20,014 nt of DNA from SLRI01 sp964576715 (GTDB taxonomy: Bacteria; Pseudomonadota; Alphaproteobacteria; Geminicoccales; Geminicoccaceae), in NCBI GenBank assembly GCA_964576715.1, contig CAZNWE010000070.1, positions 1 to 20,014 of the forward strand. Reading direction: 5' to 3'. The notes below the pieces were generated by a model that was given only the letters and a program-made list of their open reading frames with translations, was not told the DNA's origin and searched no databases. Position numbers and translations under genes: made by a program. Shown here one piece after another: positions 1-7,703 of the stretch. How positions within the stretch are numbered: the stretch's first letter is position 1; each line of letters begins with the position of its first letter.

Positions 1-185
1 TCGCCGTAGCTCTCGATCACCGCGCGCGAGTCGTCGGTCGAGCCGTCGTCGACGACGATCACCTCGACCGGCGCATGAGTCTGGGCAAGGGCACTGTCGA
101 TCGCCTCGCCGACATAGTGCTCGTAGTTGTAGTTCGGGATGACGATGCTGACGCCGAGGCGTTTCTGGCTCGCGAGGTCGCTCAT
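1..185 (-). CDS. Glycosyltransferase family 2, N-terminal part (cut by window edge)
   Basis: Only the first 61 residues lie in the window. They form the start of a GT-A fold: VSIVIPNYNYEHYV (first beta strand and nucleotide-binding loop), then EAIDSALAQT and VEVIVVDDGSTDDS, the typical family 2 nucleotide-sugar motif with its DDGS aspartates. There is no signal peptide, so the enzyme should act at the cytoplasmic face and add a sugar to the lipid-linked repeat unit. The ATG overlaps the stop of the preceding glycosyltransferase by 4 bp (ATGA), so the two are translationally coupled in the exopolysaccharide operon. Donor and acceptor cannot be told from this fragment. Confidence 0.9.
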   Translation of the reverse strand, partial: MSDLASQKRLGVSIVIPNYNYEHYVGEAIDSALAQTHAPVEVIVVDDGSTDDSRAVIESYG

Positions 186-1366
186 GTCGGGGTCTCTTCG
201 ATGGCGGCGGGAAGCGGCGACGATCGCCGCCCATGGTGGCGGGCGGCGGCGGCATAGACCGCCACGGTTTGATGCCCGATCGTCGGCCAGTCGGGGATGC
301 GATCACGCAGCGAACGCATCTCGCTACGCATGGCGGTCAGGCATGGCGCGTCGGCAAGGAGGCGGCGGAGCGCCGTCGCCAGGGCCTCGGGCGCGCCCGG
401 CGGCACGAGCAGGCCCTGCCGGCCGTCCTCGAGCAGCTCGGCGAAGGCGCCGATGCGCGATGCCAAGACCGGCAGGCCGGCGGCGACGGCCTGCATCAGC
501 ACGCCGCTCGCCTCGATCTCGCGGTAAGGAAAGAGCATGGCATCGCTGCCGGCGAGGCGCTCGGCCATGGTCGCCTCGGGCACGAAGCCGAGCTCGAAGC
601 GCAGACAGTCGCCGAGGCCGAGGCTCGCCGCCCTGGCGACGAGTGGCCCCGGGTCGAGATAGGGTTGGCCGACGACCCGCACCTCGAGCCGCTGCCGCTC
701 GTCGGCGGTCAGTCGGCCGAGGGCCTCGACCAGCACGTCGATCCCCTTGTAGGGCTTGAGCTTGCCGAGCTGCAGCAGACGCAGACGCGGCGCCGGTGGC
801 GGCACGGCGTCGCTGACCGGGCCGAGCAGACCGTGCGGCACGACGAACAGCCGGTCGGCGGCCAGCCCCCGGGCCACGAGACGGTGGCGGCCCGCCTCGG
901 TATGGCAGATGACGGCATCGACGCTGCGGCCGAGGTGCTCGAGCCCGGCGCTCATCAGCCAGGGCTCCGCACCATTGAACGGTGTGGTGTCGTGGACGGT
1001 CAAGACGACGGGGGCGAGACGGCGCAGCTGCGGCAGGACGAGCCGGTCGAGCAGCGGCAGCGGCGCCCATTGCAGATGGACGACGTCGATCCGCCGGCGG
1101 CGCAAGAGCGCGGGCAGCCGGGCGAGATCGACGCCGTGCAGCAGGCCCTTGAGCGGGCGCGCCGCACGCTTGGGCAGCCGCATGCCGAAGGCGGTGGCGA
1201 GCAGCGGGTAGAAATGGCCCTGGTGGTCGAGCCCGGCGGTGCGGCCGAGCTCGCCGCCGGCCTCGCTGATCAGCGTGACGACATGGCCCGCCGCCATCAG
1301 GCCGCGCGCCAGTGCGGCGTCATAGGGCGGGGTGAAGCCGCTCGGATCGATCAGGGCGACGCGCAT
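182..1366 (-). CDS. Glycosyltransferase family 4 (GT-B fold)
   Basis: A 394-residue soluble GT-B glycosyltransferase. The N-terminal domain begins MRVALIDPSGFTPPYDAALA with a Rossmann-like sugar-acceptor domain and the motif DVVHLQWAPLPLLD. The C-terminal donor domain contains LQLGKLKPYKGIDVLVEAL and the GT4 signature EIEASGVLMQAVAAGLPVLAS, whose glutamates contact the nucleotide sugar, then GLLVPPGAPEAL. The reading frame stays open far upstream, but the ATG at 1366 lies 5 bp after the stop of the upstream gene and begins the conserved first strand, so the longer frame is rejected. It probably adds one sugar to the undecaprenyl-linked exopolysaccharide unit in the cytoplasm. The sugar transferred is unknown. 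Confidence 0.92.
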   Translation of the reverse strand: MRVALIDPSGFTPPYDAALARGLMAAGHVVTLISEAGGELGRTAGLDHQGHFYPLLATAFGMRLPKRAARPLKGLLHGVDLARLPALLRRRRIDVVHLQWAPLPLLDRLVLPQLRRLAPVVLTVHDTTPFNGAEPWLMSAGLEHLGRSVDAVICHTEAGRHRLVARGLAADRLFVVPHGLLGPVSDAVPPPAPRLRLLQLGKLKPYKGIDVLVEALGRLTADERQRLEVRVVGQPYLDPGPLVARAASLGLGDCLRFELGFVPEATMAERLAGSDAMLFPYREIEASGVLMQAVAAGLPVLASRIGAFAELLEDGRQGLLVPPGAPEALATALRRLLADAPCLTAMRSEMRSLRDRIPDWPTIGHQTVAVYAAAARHHGRRSSPLPAAIEETPT

Positions 1367-1371
1367 CCCGG

Positions 1372-2556
1372 TCAGCCCCGCGCCGTCTCGGGCCGGGCCG
1401 AGGCGGCGACGTTCCAGGTCACCGCCCGGGCCCCACCGAGCGCCCGCCAGGCGCCGATGGCGTTGCCGGCAAAGGCCAAGAGCATGTTCCAGAGCTGCTC
1501 GGCCGGGCCGAGGCGCAGCCGGAGCGCCAGCCAGAAGCCGGCGCTGCCGAGAGCGAGCACGGCCAGGGCCGGGACGATGCCGAGCACGAGGGCGAGGACG
1601 ATTGCGCAGAGTGCTGCGCCGGCTGCCATGAACCAGCCGCCGACCCAACGGAGCAGTCGGTACATCACGTACTTGTAGAGGTGCCAGGGATCGAGGGTCT
1701 TGAGCCGCGGCCAGAGCACGGCATGCACCGCCATGCATTCGCAGGCGATGCGGATCTTGCGCCTGAACTCGTCGGCGGCGGCCGTGGTGTGCCATTCGAA
1801 GGCCTTGAGCTCGGGGGCGCGGACCACCCGGCGGCCCTTGGTGAGCACGGTGAGCGGCAGGTAGAGATCGTCGAACAGGCCCTGCGGCACCGGCTCGTGC
1901 AGCTCGCGGCGGATGGCGAAGAGCGACCCGTCGCCACCGATCGCCGAGCCGGTGTCGGTCTCGAGACCGCGGGTCCACTCGTTCAGCCGCCAATAGGCCG
2001 AGCCCACCGCGGCCGTCGCACCATCGGCATCGTTGACGTAGGTGAGGTGGCTGCAGACGCAGCCGACGGTCGGATCGGCGAAATAGCGGCGCAGCACGGC
2101 GACGGCATCGGCGGCGATGCGGACATTGGCGTCGGTGAACATGACGACGGATGCCTCGGTCATGCCGACCAGCAGGTTCATGCCGTGGGTCTTGCCGCGG
2201 CGCTCGGGCGAGACGACCAGGGTGAGCCGGTCGCGATAGGGCTCGAGCAAGGCGGCGGTGCGGTCGCTAGCGGCGTCGACATAAACGAGAATCTCGAGCG
2301 CGCCCGCAGCGAAGCGCAGCTGCAGGAGGTCCGCGATCTTGGCCTCGATCGTCCGCTCCTCGTTGTAGGCGCAAAGGCAGATCGCGAAGGTCTCGGGCGC
2401 GGCCGCGAGGTCCGGCAGCGGCACGGGCGCGGCCGGGCGGAGCCGGCGTGCCACCAGGAGGCTCAGCTGGTAGGGGCCGAACGGGTAGAGGCCGACGCCG
2501 AGGCAGAGGCAGCCCAAGCCGGCGAGCGTGAGGGCAAGCATGGCAGCTCCGATCAA
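1372..2556 (-). CDS. Membrane-anchored glycosyltransferase family 2
   Basis: A 394-residue GT2 enzyme with one N-terminal membrane segment (about residues 3-35), a cytoplasmic catalytic domain and hydrophobic C-terminal segments (about 305-345 and after). Catalytic features are CLCAYNEERTIEAKI (60-74), YVDAASDRT (92-100), FTDANVRI (140-147, a DAN in place of the usual DXD), GGDGSLFAIRRE (208-219), FDDLYLP (228-234, probable base region) and FRRKIRIA (264-271) where processive enzymes have QxxRW. This resembles the membrane GT2 enzymes of exopolysaccharide clusters. The ATG overlaps the stop of the sugar-phosphate transferase gene by 4 bp. A second ATG five codons in is possible. The sugar is unknown; the RRKIRIA variant argues against a processive synthase such as cellulose synthase. 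Confidence 0.9.
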   Translation of the reverse strand: MIGAAMLALTLAGLGCLCLGVGLYPFGPYQLSLLVARRLRPAAPVPLPDLAAAPETFAICLCAYNEERTIEAKIADLLQLRFAAGALEILVYVDAASDRTAALLEPYRDRLTLVVSPERRGKTHGMNLLVGMTEASVVMFTDANVRIAADAVAVLRRYFADPTVGCVCSHLTYVNDADGATAAVGSAYWRLNEWTRGLETDTGSAIGGDGSLFAIRRELHEPVPQGLFDDLYLPLTVLTKGRRVVRAPELKAFEWHTTAAADEFRRKIRIACECMAVHAVLWPRLKTLDPWHLYKYVMYRLLRWVGGWFMAAGAALCAIVLALVLGIVPALAVLALGSAGFWLALRLRLGPAEQLWNMLLAFAGNAIGAWRALGGARAVTWNVAASARPETARG

Positions 2557-3971
2557 TGCGCGTTGTCGCCCTTGAGCGTCGCCCAGGGCGTTCTCAGGAG
2601 GATCAACAGGTCGAGCCAGAGCGACCAGCGGCGGATGTAGTCGAGATCGAACGCGACCCGGCGCTGCAGGTGGTCCTCGGTCTCGGTGTTGCCGCGCAGG
2701 CCGTTGACCTGGGCCCAGCCGGTGATGCCGGGGCGCACCCGGTAGCGGCGCTGGAACCGCTCGACCACCTCTTCATAGGGGCGGCCACCCGCCTTGGCGT
2801 TCAACGGGTGCGGCCGGGGGCCGACCAGCGACATGTCGCCCTTGAGCACGTTGAGCAGCTGCGGCAGCTCGTCGAGGCTGCTGCGGCGGAGGAAGGCGCC
2901 GACGCGGGTGACCCGGGGATCGTCCCTGGTCACCAGGCGGTCGGCCAGGGGGTCGGCCATGTCGTGGCGGAGCGTGCGGAACTTCAAGGCGTCGAAGCGG
3001 CGGTTGTTGAAGCCGTAGCGGACCTGGCGAAAGAACACCGGCCCCGGGCTGTCGAGCTTGACCGCCAAGGCCAGGAGCAGCAGCAGCGGGCCGAGGAAGA
3101 CGAGCATCGCCGCGGCCCCGACGATGTCGGTGAGCCGCTTGGCGACGCGCGCCGTCGAGCCGAGCGGGGCCTCGTGCACGCGGCTCATGGCGAAGCCGGC
3201 TTTACCGTGGCGGACCGGCACCGCGAGGCCGACCGGGACCGGCACGATCTCAAGCGCTTCGAGCAGGCGGTCGAGCCGCGGTGCGGCGGTCGTCGTCGGC
3301 ATGGCGACAACGACGATCTCCTCGGCCCAGCGCACGGTCTCGACGATGCCGGCGGCGGTCGTCTCGCCGACCTCGTCGGCGCGGATGATCTCCAGCGCAC
3401 AGGCGCAGCGGCGCGCGGCGGCGAGCTGGGCCTCGAGCCCGCTGGCATCGAGCGGCAGCTCGCGGGGGGTCAGGTCGAGCACGGCGATTCGCCGCCGCAG
3501 GCCGCCGCGCTGCTCGGCCCGCTGCAGCAGGACGGCCGCGGTCAGGCGCAGGCTGGCCTGGGCCAGGGCGATAACGGCGATCGCCAGCAACACGCTCAGC
3601 GCCGCCAACAGACGGCCGGTGACGACAGCGGCTATGATCGCCATGCCGGCAGCGACGCCGAGTGCGGTGAGACCGAGGATTTGCGGCAGCACGCGCTCGG
3701 GCTGGCGGAGCGCGGCAAAGCCGTAGCCGCGCATCGGCTGCACGAGGAGCACCGTGGCAACCCCAAAGAGGGCGGCCATGCCGGCCTCGAGCGGCCCCGG
3801 CGCCAGCCCCTCGCGAGCGAGGCCGAGCAGGACGACCAGGACCACAAGGCCGGCTTCGAGCAGGGCGATGGCGAGGCCGACGAGCAGGGCCGCACGCGAC
3901 AGCGCCGGCCCCCTGCCGACGGCACTCGGCCGATGGTCGAGAAACGCGCTGTCATTGACCGTATCGAGCAT
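2553..3971 (-). CDS. Undecaprenyl-phosphate sugar phosphotransferase (WcaJ/ExoY/PssY type)
   Basis: A 472-residue polyisoprenyl-phosphate hexose-1-phosphate transferase that starts repeat-unit assembly by moving a sugar-1-phosphate from a nucleotide sugar to undecaprenyl phosphate. The N-terminal third has four hydrophobic segments (about 26-50, 62-80, 96-117, 119-150), then a degenerate CoA-binding-like domain (160-260). The catalytic domain starts at KRLTDIVGAAAML (279-291) with a membrane re-entrant helix. It carries the family signatures ALKFRTLRHD (328-337), SLDELPQLLNVLKGDM (365-380), SLVGPRPH (381-388) and RPGITGWAQVNGLRG. The DE of SLDELPQ is the conserved catalytic acidic pair. It lies 18 bp after the polymerase gene and overlaps the next gene by 4 bp. 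The long N-terminal part indicates a WcaJ-like rather than a minimal ExoY-like enzyme. Confidence 0.95.
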   Translation of the reverse strand: MLDTVNDSAFLDHRPSAVGRGPALSRAALLVGLAIALLEAGLVVLVVLLGLAREGLAPGPLEAGMAALFGVATVLLVQPMRGYGFAALRQPERVLPQILGLTALGVAAGMAIIAAVVTGRLLAALSVLLAIAVIALAQASLRLTAAVLLQRAEQRGGLRRRIAVLDLTPRELPLDASGLEAQLAAARRCACALEIIRADEVGETTAAGIVETVRWAEEIVVVAMPTTTAAPRLDRLLEALEIVPVPVGLAVPVRHGKAGFAMSRVHEAPLGSTARVAKRLTDIVGAAAMLVFLGPLLLLLALAVKLDSPGPVFFRQVRYGFNNRRFDALKFRTLRHDMADPLADRLVTRDDPRVTRVGAFLRRSSLDELPQLLNVLKGDMSLVGPRPHPLNAKAGGRPYEEVVERFQRRYRVRPGITGWAQVNGLRGNTETEDHLQRRVAFDLDYIRRWSLWLDLLILLRTPWATLKGDNAH

Positions 3972-3989
3972 GCGGTGGCTCTTCCAGCT

Positions 3990-5315
3990 TCATGTTGGAC
4001 GAGGGGCGTCGGTCGGCGGCGGTGCGGCGGTCATCGCGACGGCACCGCGATCGGGCGTCTCGCCATCGACCAGCCGCGGCCAGCCGACCAGGGCCAGGAC
4101 CAGGAACTGGACGAAGAAGGCGAGCAGGTAGCCGCCCAGAAAGCAGACCTGAAACAGCAGCGCGGTCGCCAGCAGGCGGTCGGGCGTGCCGGCGAACAGG
4201 CAGTAGGCATAGAACAGCGCGAACGGCAGCCCGCCGATCAGGCCGTACTCGACCAGGAGCTTGAGCCAGGACGAATCCTGCACGGCATAGTCGAAGTTCC
4301 AGACGGCGTCGGCCATGCCGCCGGGGCCGACGCCGACGAGCAGGAGGTCCGGCCGGCCGCCGAACACGTCGGCCGCCGCCCAGTAGGGTCCGAACAGCCG
4401 CATCGAGCCGCTCGCCAGCGGGTTGCCGAACTCGGCGAGGCGGGCGACGAAGAAGCTGATCGGGAAGGTGTCCGCGAACGGCCAGACCACGGCCAAGGCC
4501 AGCACCGGCAGGCTAGCGAGCCGGACGCCTTGGCCACGTTCGATCAGCACGAAGGGCAGGAAAACGGCGAGCAGGACGAGCCCGGTGCCGGAGAAGGCGA
4601 CCAAGAGACCGAGGCCGAAAAGTGCCAGCGCCGCGCGCCGCGCGAAGCTACGCAGTTCGACCAGCACCGCAATGGCGAGCAACTGCGACAACAGCGAGGG
4701 CTCGAGCAGCCAGAGCCCGGTCGACTTGACGAGGCCGGGGCCGACCTCGATCACCCGGTTGAAGCCGGGGATGAAGAAAGCCGCCGGCAGCAGCCGATCG
4801 AGCGGGAACGTCCAGGCGGCGGCACCGACCAGCTGCAGGGCGAACTGCAGGACTCCGGAGCCGGCGACGACGAGGGCCAGGGTCTGAAACCACCACAGGA
4901 GTTCGCGATAGTCGGCCCCGGTCATCGGCACGACGAAAATGAAGGGAAAGTAGAGCAACGCCAGCATGGCGAGCGAGAGCGCCGAGAAGCCGCCGCTGCC
5001 GAAGGCCAGGGTGACGAGCAGGCCGGCCGCCATCAGGCAGGCGAGCCAGAAGCGTCGCGGCTCGACGACGAAGCGGCCGCCGAGTGCCCCCCAGACGCTG
5101 ACCATGACCCCGACGACGAAGCCGATGCCGAGCAGACTGCCGAGCGCCGGCACGGCGAAGCGCTGCAGCAGGGTCACCGCGACCAGCACCAGCACCAGCG
5201 GCAAGATGGGCGCCGTCGGCCAGCCGCGAGCCGGCCGGTGCGGGCGCGACGCGGCGGCGCGGCATGCCGGATCGCAGGGCTTGCTGGGCGGCCGGTCGGT
5301 GGCGGCGAGGTGCAT
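3990..5315 (-). CDS. Wzy/O-antigen-ligase-like polysaccharide polymerase
   Basis: A 441-residue protein made almost wholly of hydrophobic helices (about ten to twelve between residue 35 and 430). It has a large hydrophilic loop near 295-345 that includes GSMRLFGPYWAAADVF and LLVGVGPGGMADAVWNFDYA. This layout, with a long periplasmic loop before the last helices and the pattern G-x-G-P-G-G, fits the O-antigen ligase/Wzy superfamily, which joins lipid-linked repeat units outside the inner membrane. Sequence conservation in the superfamily is low, so the call rests on topology and on position between precursor and glycosyltransferase genes. The first 35 residues are polar and arginine/proline-rich. 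No clear ribosome site precedes the ATG at 5315, so an internal GTG near the first helix is possible. No Wzx flippase or Wzc/Wza exporter is seen in this window. Confidence 0.82.
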   Translation of the reverse strand: MHLAATDRPPSKPCDPACRAAASRPHRPARGWPTAPILPLVLVLVAVTLLQRFAVPALGSLLGIGFVVGVMVSVWGALGGRFVVEPRRFWLACLMAAGLLVTLAFGSGGFSALSLAMLALLYFPFIFVVPMTGADYRELLWWFQTLALVVAGSGVLQFALQLVGAAAWTFPLDRLLPAAFFIPGFNRVIEVGPGLVKSTGLWLLEPSLLSQLLAIAVLVELRSFARRAALALFGLGLLVAFSGTGLVLLAVFLPFVLIERGQGVRLASLPVLALAVVWPFADTFPISFFVARLAEFGNPLASGSMRLFGPYWAAADVFGGRPDLLLVGVGPGGMADAVWNFDYAVQDSSWLKLLVEYGLIGGLPFALFYAYCLFAGTPDRLLATALLFQVCFLGGYLLAFFVQFLVLALVGWPRLVDGETPDRGAVAMTAAPPPTDAPRPT

Positions 5316-5331
5316 TGGCGGCGGCGTCCGG

Positions 5332-6264
5332 TCAGGCGACCAGGGATCGCCCGGCGGCGATCGGGCGGAACGCCTCGATCAGTCGGCCGAGGCCGCTCTC
5401 GACGGAGGTCGTCGCCTGCCAGCCGAGGAGGGCTCGCGCCCGGCTCGGATCACCCCAGAAGCGGGCTACCGTGCCGTCGACGGAGGGCTCGAAGGTCAGC
5501 GGCGCGCGACCGCCGGCGAGCCGCTGCGCCAACCGGGCGAGCCCGTCCAGCCGGGTCGGAACGCCGCTCGCGAAGTGAATCGGCGGCAGGGCACGCTCGC
5601 CGGCAAGCAGGGCAGCGACGAGCCGGCCGACGCCCTCGGCGACGTCGTCGGCATGGGTGAAGTCGAAGGCGTTGGCACGGCCGCGGACATGCATCACCCC
5701 GTCGGTCGCCGCCGCCCGCGCGAAGGCGGGCACCACCCGGTCGGGATGATCGTCGACGCTGCCGTAGACGTTGGCGAAGCGGGCGATCTGGGTGGTCAAC
5801 CCGGCATCGCGGGCGGCCATGCACAGCCGCTCGGCGGCGGCCTTGGAGCGGCCATAGACATTGATCGGGGCGAGCGGTGCCGTTTCCGGGACGGGCAGAA
5901 CGCTCGGCTCGCCATAGACCTCGCGGCTGCTGGCGAGGAGCACGAAGGGCGGCACCGGCAGCTGGCGGGCGGCCTCGAGCACCGCCCGAACACCGGCGAC
6001 GTTGACCGCGCGGCAGCGTCCGGGGTCCGCCGCACTGGCGCCGACCCTGGCGATCGCGGCGAAGTGCAGGATCCCGTCCAGGTCACCGCCGAGGCGCGCG
6101 GCACGGGCAGCGATCAGGCCCGGCTGACAGATATCGCCGTGCTCGGGATGACCCGGCGGCAGGGCGCAATCGAGCCCGATCACCTCATGGCCGCGGGCGG
6201 CGAGCGTTCGCCGCACCGCCCGGCCGACCAGCCCGGCCGAGCCGGTGAGCAGCAGTCGGGCCAC
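5332..6264 (-). CDS. NAD-dependent nucleotide-sugar epimerase/dehydratase (extended SDR)
   Basis: A 310-residue extended short-chain dehydrogenase. Numbering from the GTG at 6264, it has the NAD-binding TGSAGLVG (7-14) and an acidic residue ending strand 2 (D32, which favours NAD over NADP). The catalytic part has LLASSREVYGE (109-119, catalytic serine) and NVYGRSK (Y137, K141), then IARFANVYG and a C-terminal sugar-binding part. The GTG lies 4 bp after the UDP-glucuronate decarboxylase stop and directly precedes the first Rossmann strand. The frame extends upstream to an ATG at 6342, but that extension overlaps the previous gene and is arginine-rich out-of-frame sequence. Because it follows the UDP-xylose enzyme, a 4-epimerase on UDP-xylose or a related UDP-sugar is plausible, but the substrate is inference only. 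Confidence 0.88.
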   Translation of the reverse strand: MARLLLTGSAGLVGRAVRRTLAARGHEVIGLDCALPPGHPEHGDICQPGLIAARAARLGGDLDGILHFAAIARVGASAADPGRCRAVNVAGVRAVLEAARQLPVPPFVLLASSREVYGEPSVLPVPETAPLAPINVYGRSKAAAERLCMAARDAGLTTQIARFANVYGSVDDHPDRVVPAFARAAATDGVMHVRGRANAFDFTHADDVAEGVGRLVAALLAGERALPPIHFASGVPTRLDGLARLAQRLAGGRAPLTFEPSVDGTVARFWGDPSRARALLGWQATTSVESGLGRLIEAFRPIAAGRSLVA

Positions 6265-6268
6265 GGCG

Positions 6269-7264
6269 TCAGCCCTGCCCGCCGACGGCGAGCGCCGGGA
6301 TCGCCGTCGGCGGGTCGGCCGGCAGCCCGCCGAGCAGCGCATCGAAGAAGGCGATGGTGCGGCGCAGCCCCTCGTCGAGCGGCACGGTCGGCTGCCAGCC
6401 GAGCAGTTCGCGCGCCCGGTCGATCACCGGGCGGCGCTGGCAGGGATCGTCCTGCGGCAGCGGGCGCCTGATGATCCGCGAGCGCGAGCCGGTGAGGGCC
6501 ACGACCCGCTCGGCGAGCGCGCCGATGGTGACCTCGGTGGGGTTGCCGAGATTGACCGGGCCGGTGCATCCCGGCGGCGCGTCCATCAGCCGGACGAAGC
6601 CCTCGATCAGGTCGTCGACGTAGCAGAAGGAACGGGTCTGGCTGCCGTCGCCGTAGAGGGTGATCGGCGCGCCGGTGAGTGCCTGCACAATGAAGTTGGA
6701 GACCACCCGGCCGTCGTTCGGGTGCATGTGCGGGCCGTAGGTGTTGAAGATGCGCGCGACGCGGATGTCGAGGCCGTGCTGCCGGTGGTAGTCGAAGAAC
6801 AGCGTCTCGGCACAGCGCTTGCCCTCGTCGTAGCAGGCACGGGCACCGATCGGGTTGACGTTGCCCCAGTAGCCCTCGGCTTGCGGATGGCATTCCGGGT
6901 CGCCGTAGACCTCGCTGGTCGAGGCCTGGAAGATCCGGGCCTTCAGTCGTTTGGCGAGGCCGAGCATGTTGGTGGCGCCGAGCACGCTGGTCTTGAGCGT
7001 TTGCACCGGATCGCGCTGGTAGTGGACGGGCGAGGCCGGGCAGGCGAGGTTGAAGATCGCGTCGACCTCGACATAGAGCGGGAAGTTGACGTCGTGGCGC
7101 AGCAACTCGAAGCGCGGATTGTCGAGCAGCGAGGCGATGGCACTCTTGTCGCTGCAGTAGAAGTTGTCGACGCAGAGCACCTCGTGGCCGTCGCCGAGCA
7201 GCCGCGCGCAGAGATGGGAGCCAAGGAAGCCGGCACCGCCGGCGACGAGATAACGCCTGCGCAT
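6269..7264 (-). CDS. UDP-glucuronate decarboxylase (UDP-xylose synthase)
   Basis: A 331-residue extended SDR closely matching UXS proteins. It converts UDP-glucuronate to UDP-xylose and CO2 with tightly bound NAD. Seen motifs: LVAGGAGFLGSHLC (6-19, Rossmann glycine motif), FNLACPASPVHYQ (71-83, a hallmark of UXS), ASTSEVYGDPECHPQ (114-128), ACYDEGKR (143-150, catalytic Y145 and K149), RIFNTYGPHMHPNDGRVVSN, and PVNLGNPTEVTI with QDDPCQRRP near the C-terminus. These separate it from UDP-glucose 4-epimerases and dTDP-glucose dehydratases. A strong ribosome site (GGAGG, about 10 bp before the ATG) and the AT-rich region upstream make it the first gene of the operon. It supplies a pentose donor to the glycosyltransferases downstream. 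The soluble form without a membrane anchor indicates a cytoplasmic enzyme. Confidence 0.95.
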   Translation of the reverse strand: MRRRYLVAGGAGFLGSHLCARLLGDGHEVLCVDNFYCSDKSAIASLLDNPRFELLRHDVNFPLYVEVDAIFNLACPASPVHYQRDPVQTLKTSVLGATNMLGLAKRLKARIFQASTSEVYGDPECHPQAEGYWGNVNPIGARACYDEGKRCAETLFFDYHRQHGLDIRVARIFNTYGPHMHPNDGRVVSNFIVQALTGAPITLYGDGSQTRSFCYVDDLIEGFVRLMDAPPGCTGPVNLGNPTEVTIGALAERVVALTGSRSRIIRRPLPQDDPCQRRPVIDRARELLGWQPTVPLDEGLRRTIAFFDALLGGLPADPPTAIPALAVGGQG

Positions 7265-7519
7265 CCTGTTTTCCCTCCAAGCGTTAAGGCTCTGGCCTGA
7301 CGAGCGGGGCGATGCTGACGCGCCGGCGGTGGTGCGGAACGATCGGCACGTGCAGGGTCGGCGAGGGCAAACGCCAGTCGCTCAAGGCCAACCATGCGGT
7401 TTTTGAAGCACCACCAACGCGCCAAGTTTCGCGCTCGGAAGTAGATGAAGTGCACAATAATCGCTACGCCAAATTGTTCATCTTGGTACATCAGTGCGGC
7501 CGACCCGAGCCGCTTATTA

Positions 7520-7531
7520 ATCATTAATGAT
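7520..7531. promoter_or_regulatory. Perfect 12-bp palindrome, candidate operator
   Basis: The sequence ATCATTAATGAT reads identically on both strands and is directly preceded by a second ATTAAT (7516-7521). It lies in the most AT-rich part of the region upstream of the exopolysaccharide operon, about 255 bp before its first start codon. A dimeric repressor or activator site is a reasonable reading, but no regulator can be named. Confidence 0.4.
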
Positions 7532-7650
7532 GTAAAGAATTTCGACACACAGGTAAATATGGCGTGCACTTCACCAACAGCTGCATGCCGTGAGGCTGCT
7601 TATTCAGCTTAGACACGAACGGTGGGCGACAGCGTCGCGCCTTGGTAAAG

Positions 7651-7677
7651 CGCGCTGTATGTTCTCCCGACAGCGCG
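7651..7677 (-). terminator. Hairpin downstream of htpX, possible terminator
   Basis: CGCGCTGT (7651-7658) and ACAGCGCG (7670-7677) form a perfect 8-bp stem with an 11-base loop, 26 bp beyond the htpX stop in its direction of transcription. It is followed by only a weak T tract (CTTTACC), so it is a poor intrinsic terminator and may instead protect the 3' end of the message. A smaller stem, GCGAC-AGC-GTCGC (7626-7638), follows. Confidence 0.4.
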
Positions 7678-7703
7678 ACGTGGCGCCGCAGGTGGCCGCC
7701 GGC

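Larger units (their letters stand above)
7265..7703. promoter_or_regulatory. Intergenic regulatory region before the exopolysaccharide operon
   Basis: 439 bp without a credible gene between the htpX stop and the UDP-glucuronate decarboxylase start. Positions about 7380-7610 are much richer in A and T than the rest of the window, with tracts around 7440-7490 and 7511-7560. This is where the operon promoter would lie on the minus strand, giving an untranslated leader of roughly 150-300 bases. I could not settle on one pair of -35/-10 boxes. The region also contains a 12-bp palindrome (7520-7531) and, near htpX, a hairpin (7651-7677). Short open frames here do not have the codon use of the neighbouring genes. 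Confidence 0.6.

Noticed and set aside
182..1993. Single 603-codon glycosyltransferase starting at 1993
   Set aside because: The first 209 codons are the upstream GT2 gene in the wrong frame; the true gene starts at 1366, just after the upstream stop.
2556..5660. Plus-strand open frame of 1034 codons
   Set aside because: It lies opposite the polysaccharide polymerase and sugar-phosphate transferase genes, is low-complexity and rich in Gln, Glu, Arg and Gly, and has no domain. Long antisense frames are expected at this GC content.
7360..7480. Possible sigma-54 (-24/-12) promoter before the polysaccharide operon
   Set aside because: The GG and GC elements around TGGCGCGTTGGTGGTGC are two bases too far apart for a sigma-54 promoter.
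6943..7569. Open frame reaching from the intergenic region into the UDP-glucuronate decarboxylase gene
   Set aside because: More than half of it is the decarboxylase gene read in the wrong frame, and the intergenic part has no codon bias or ribosome site.
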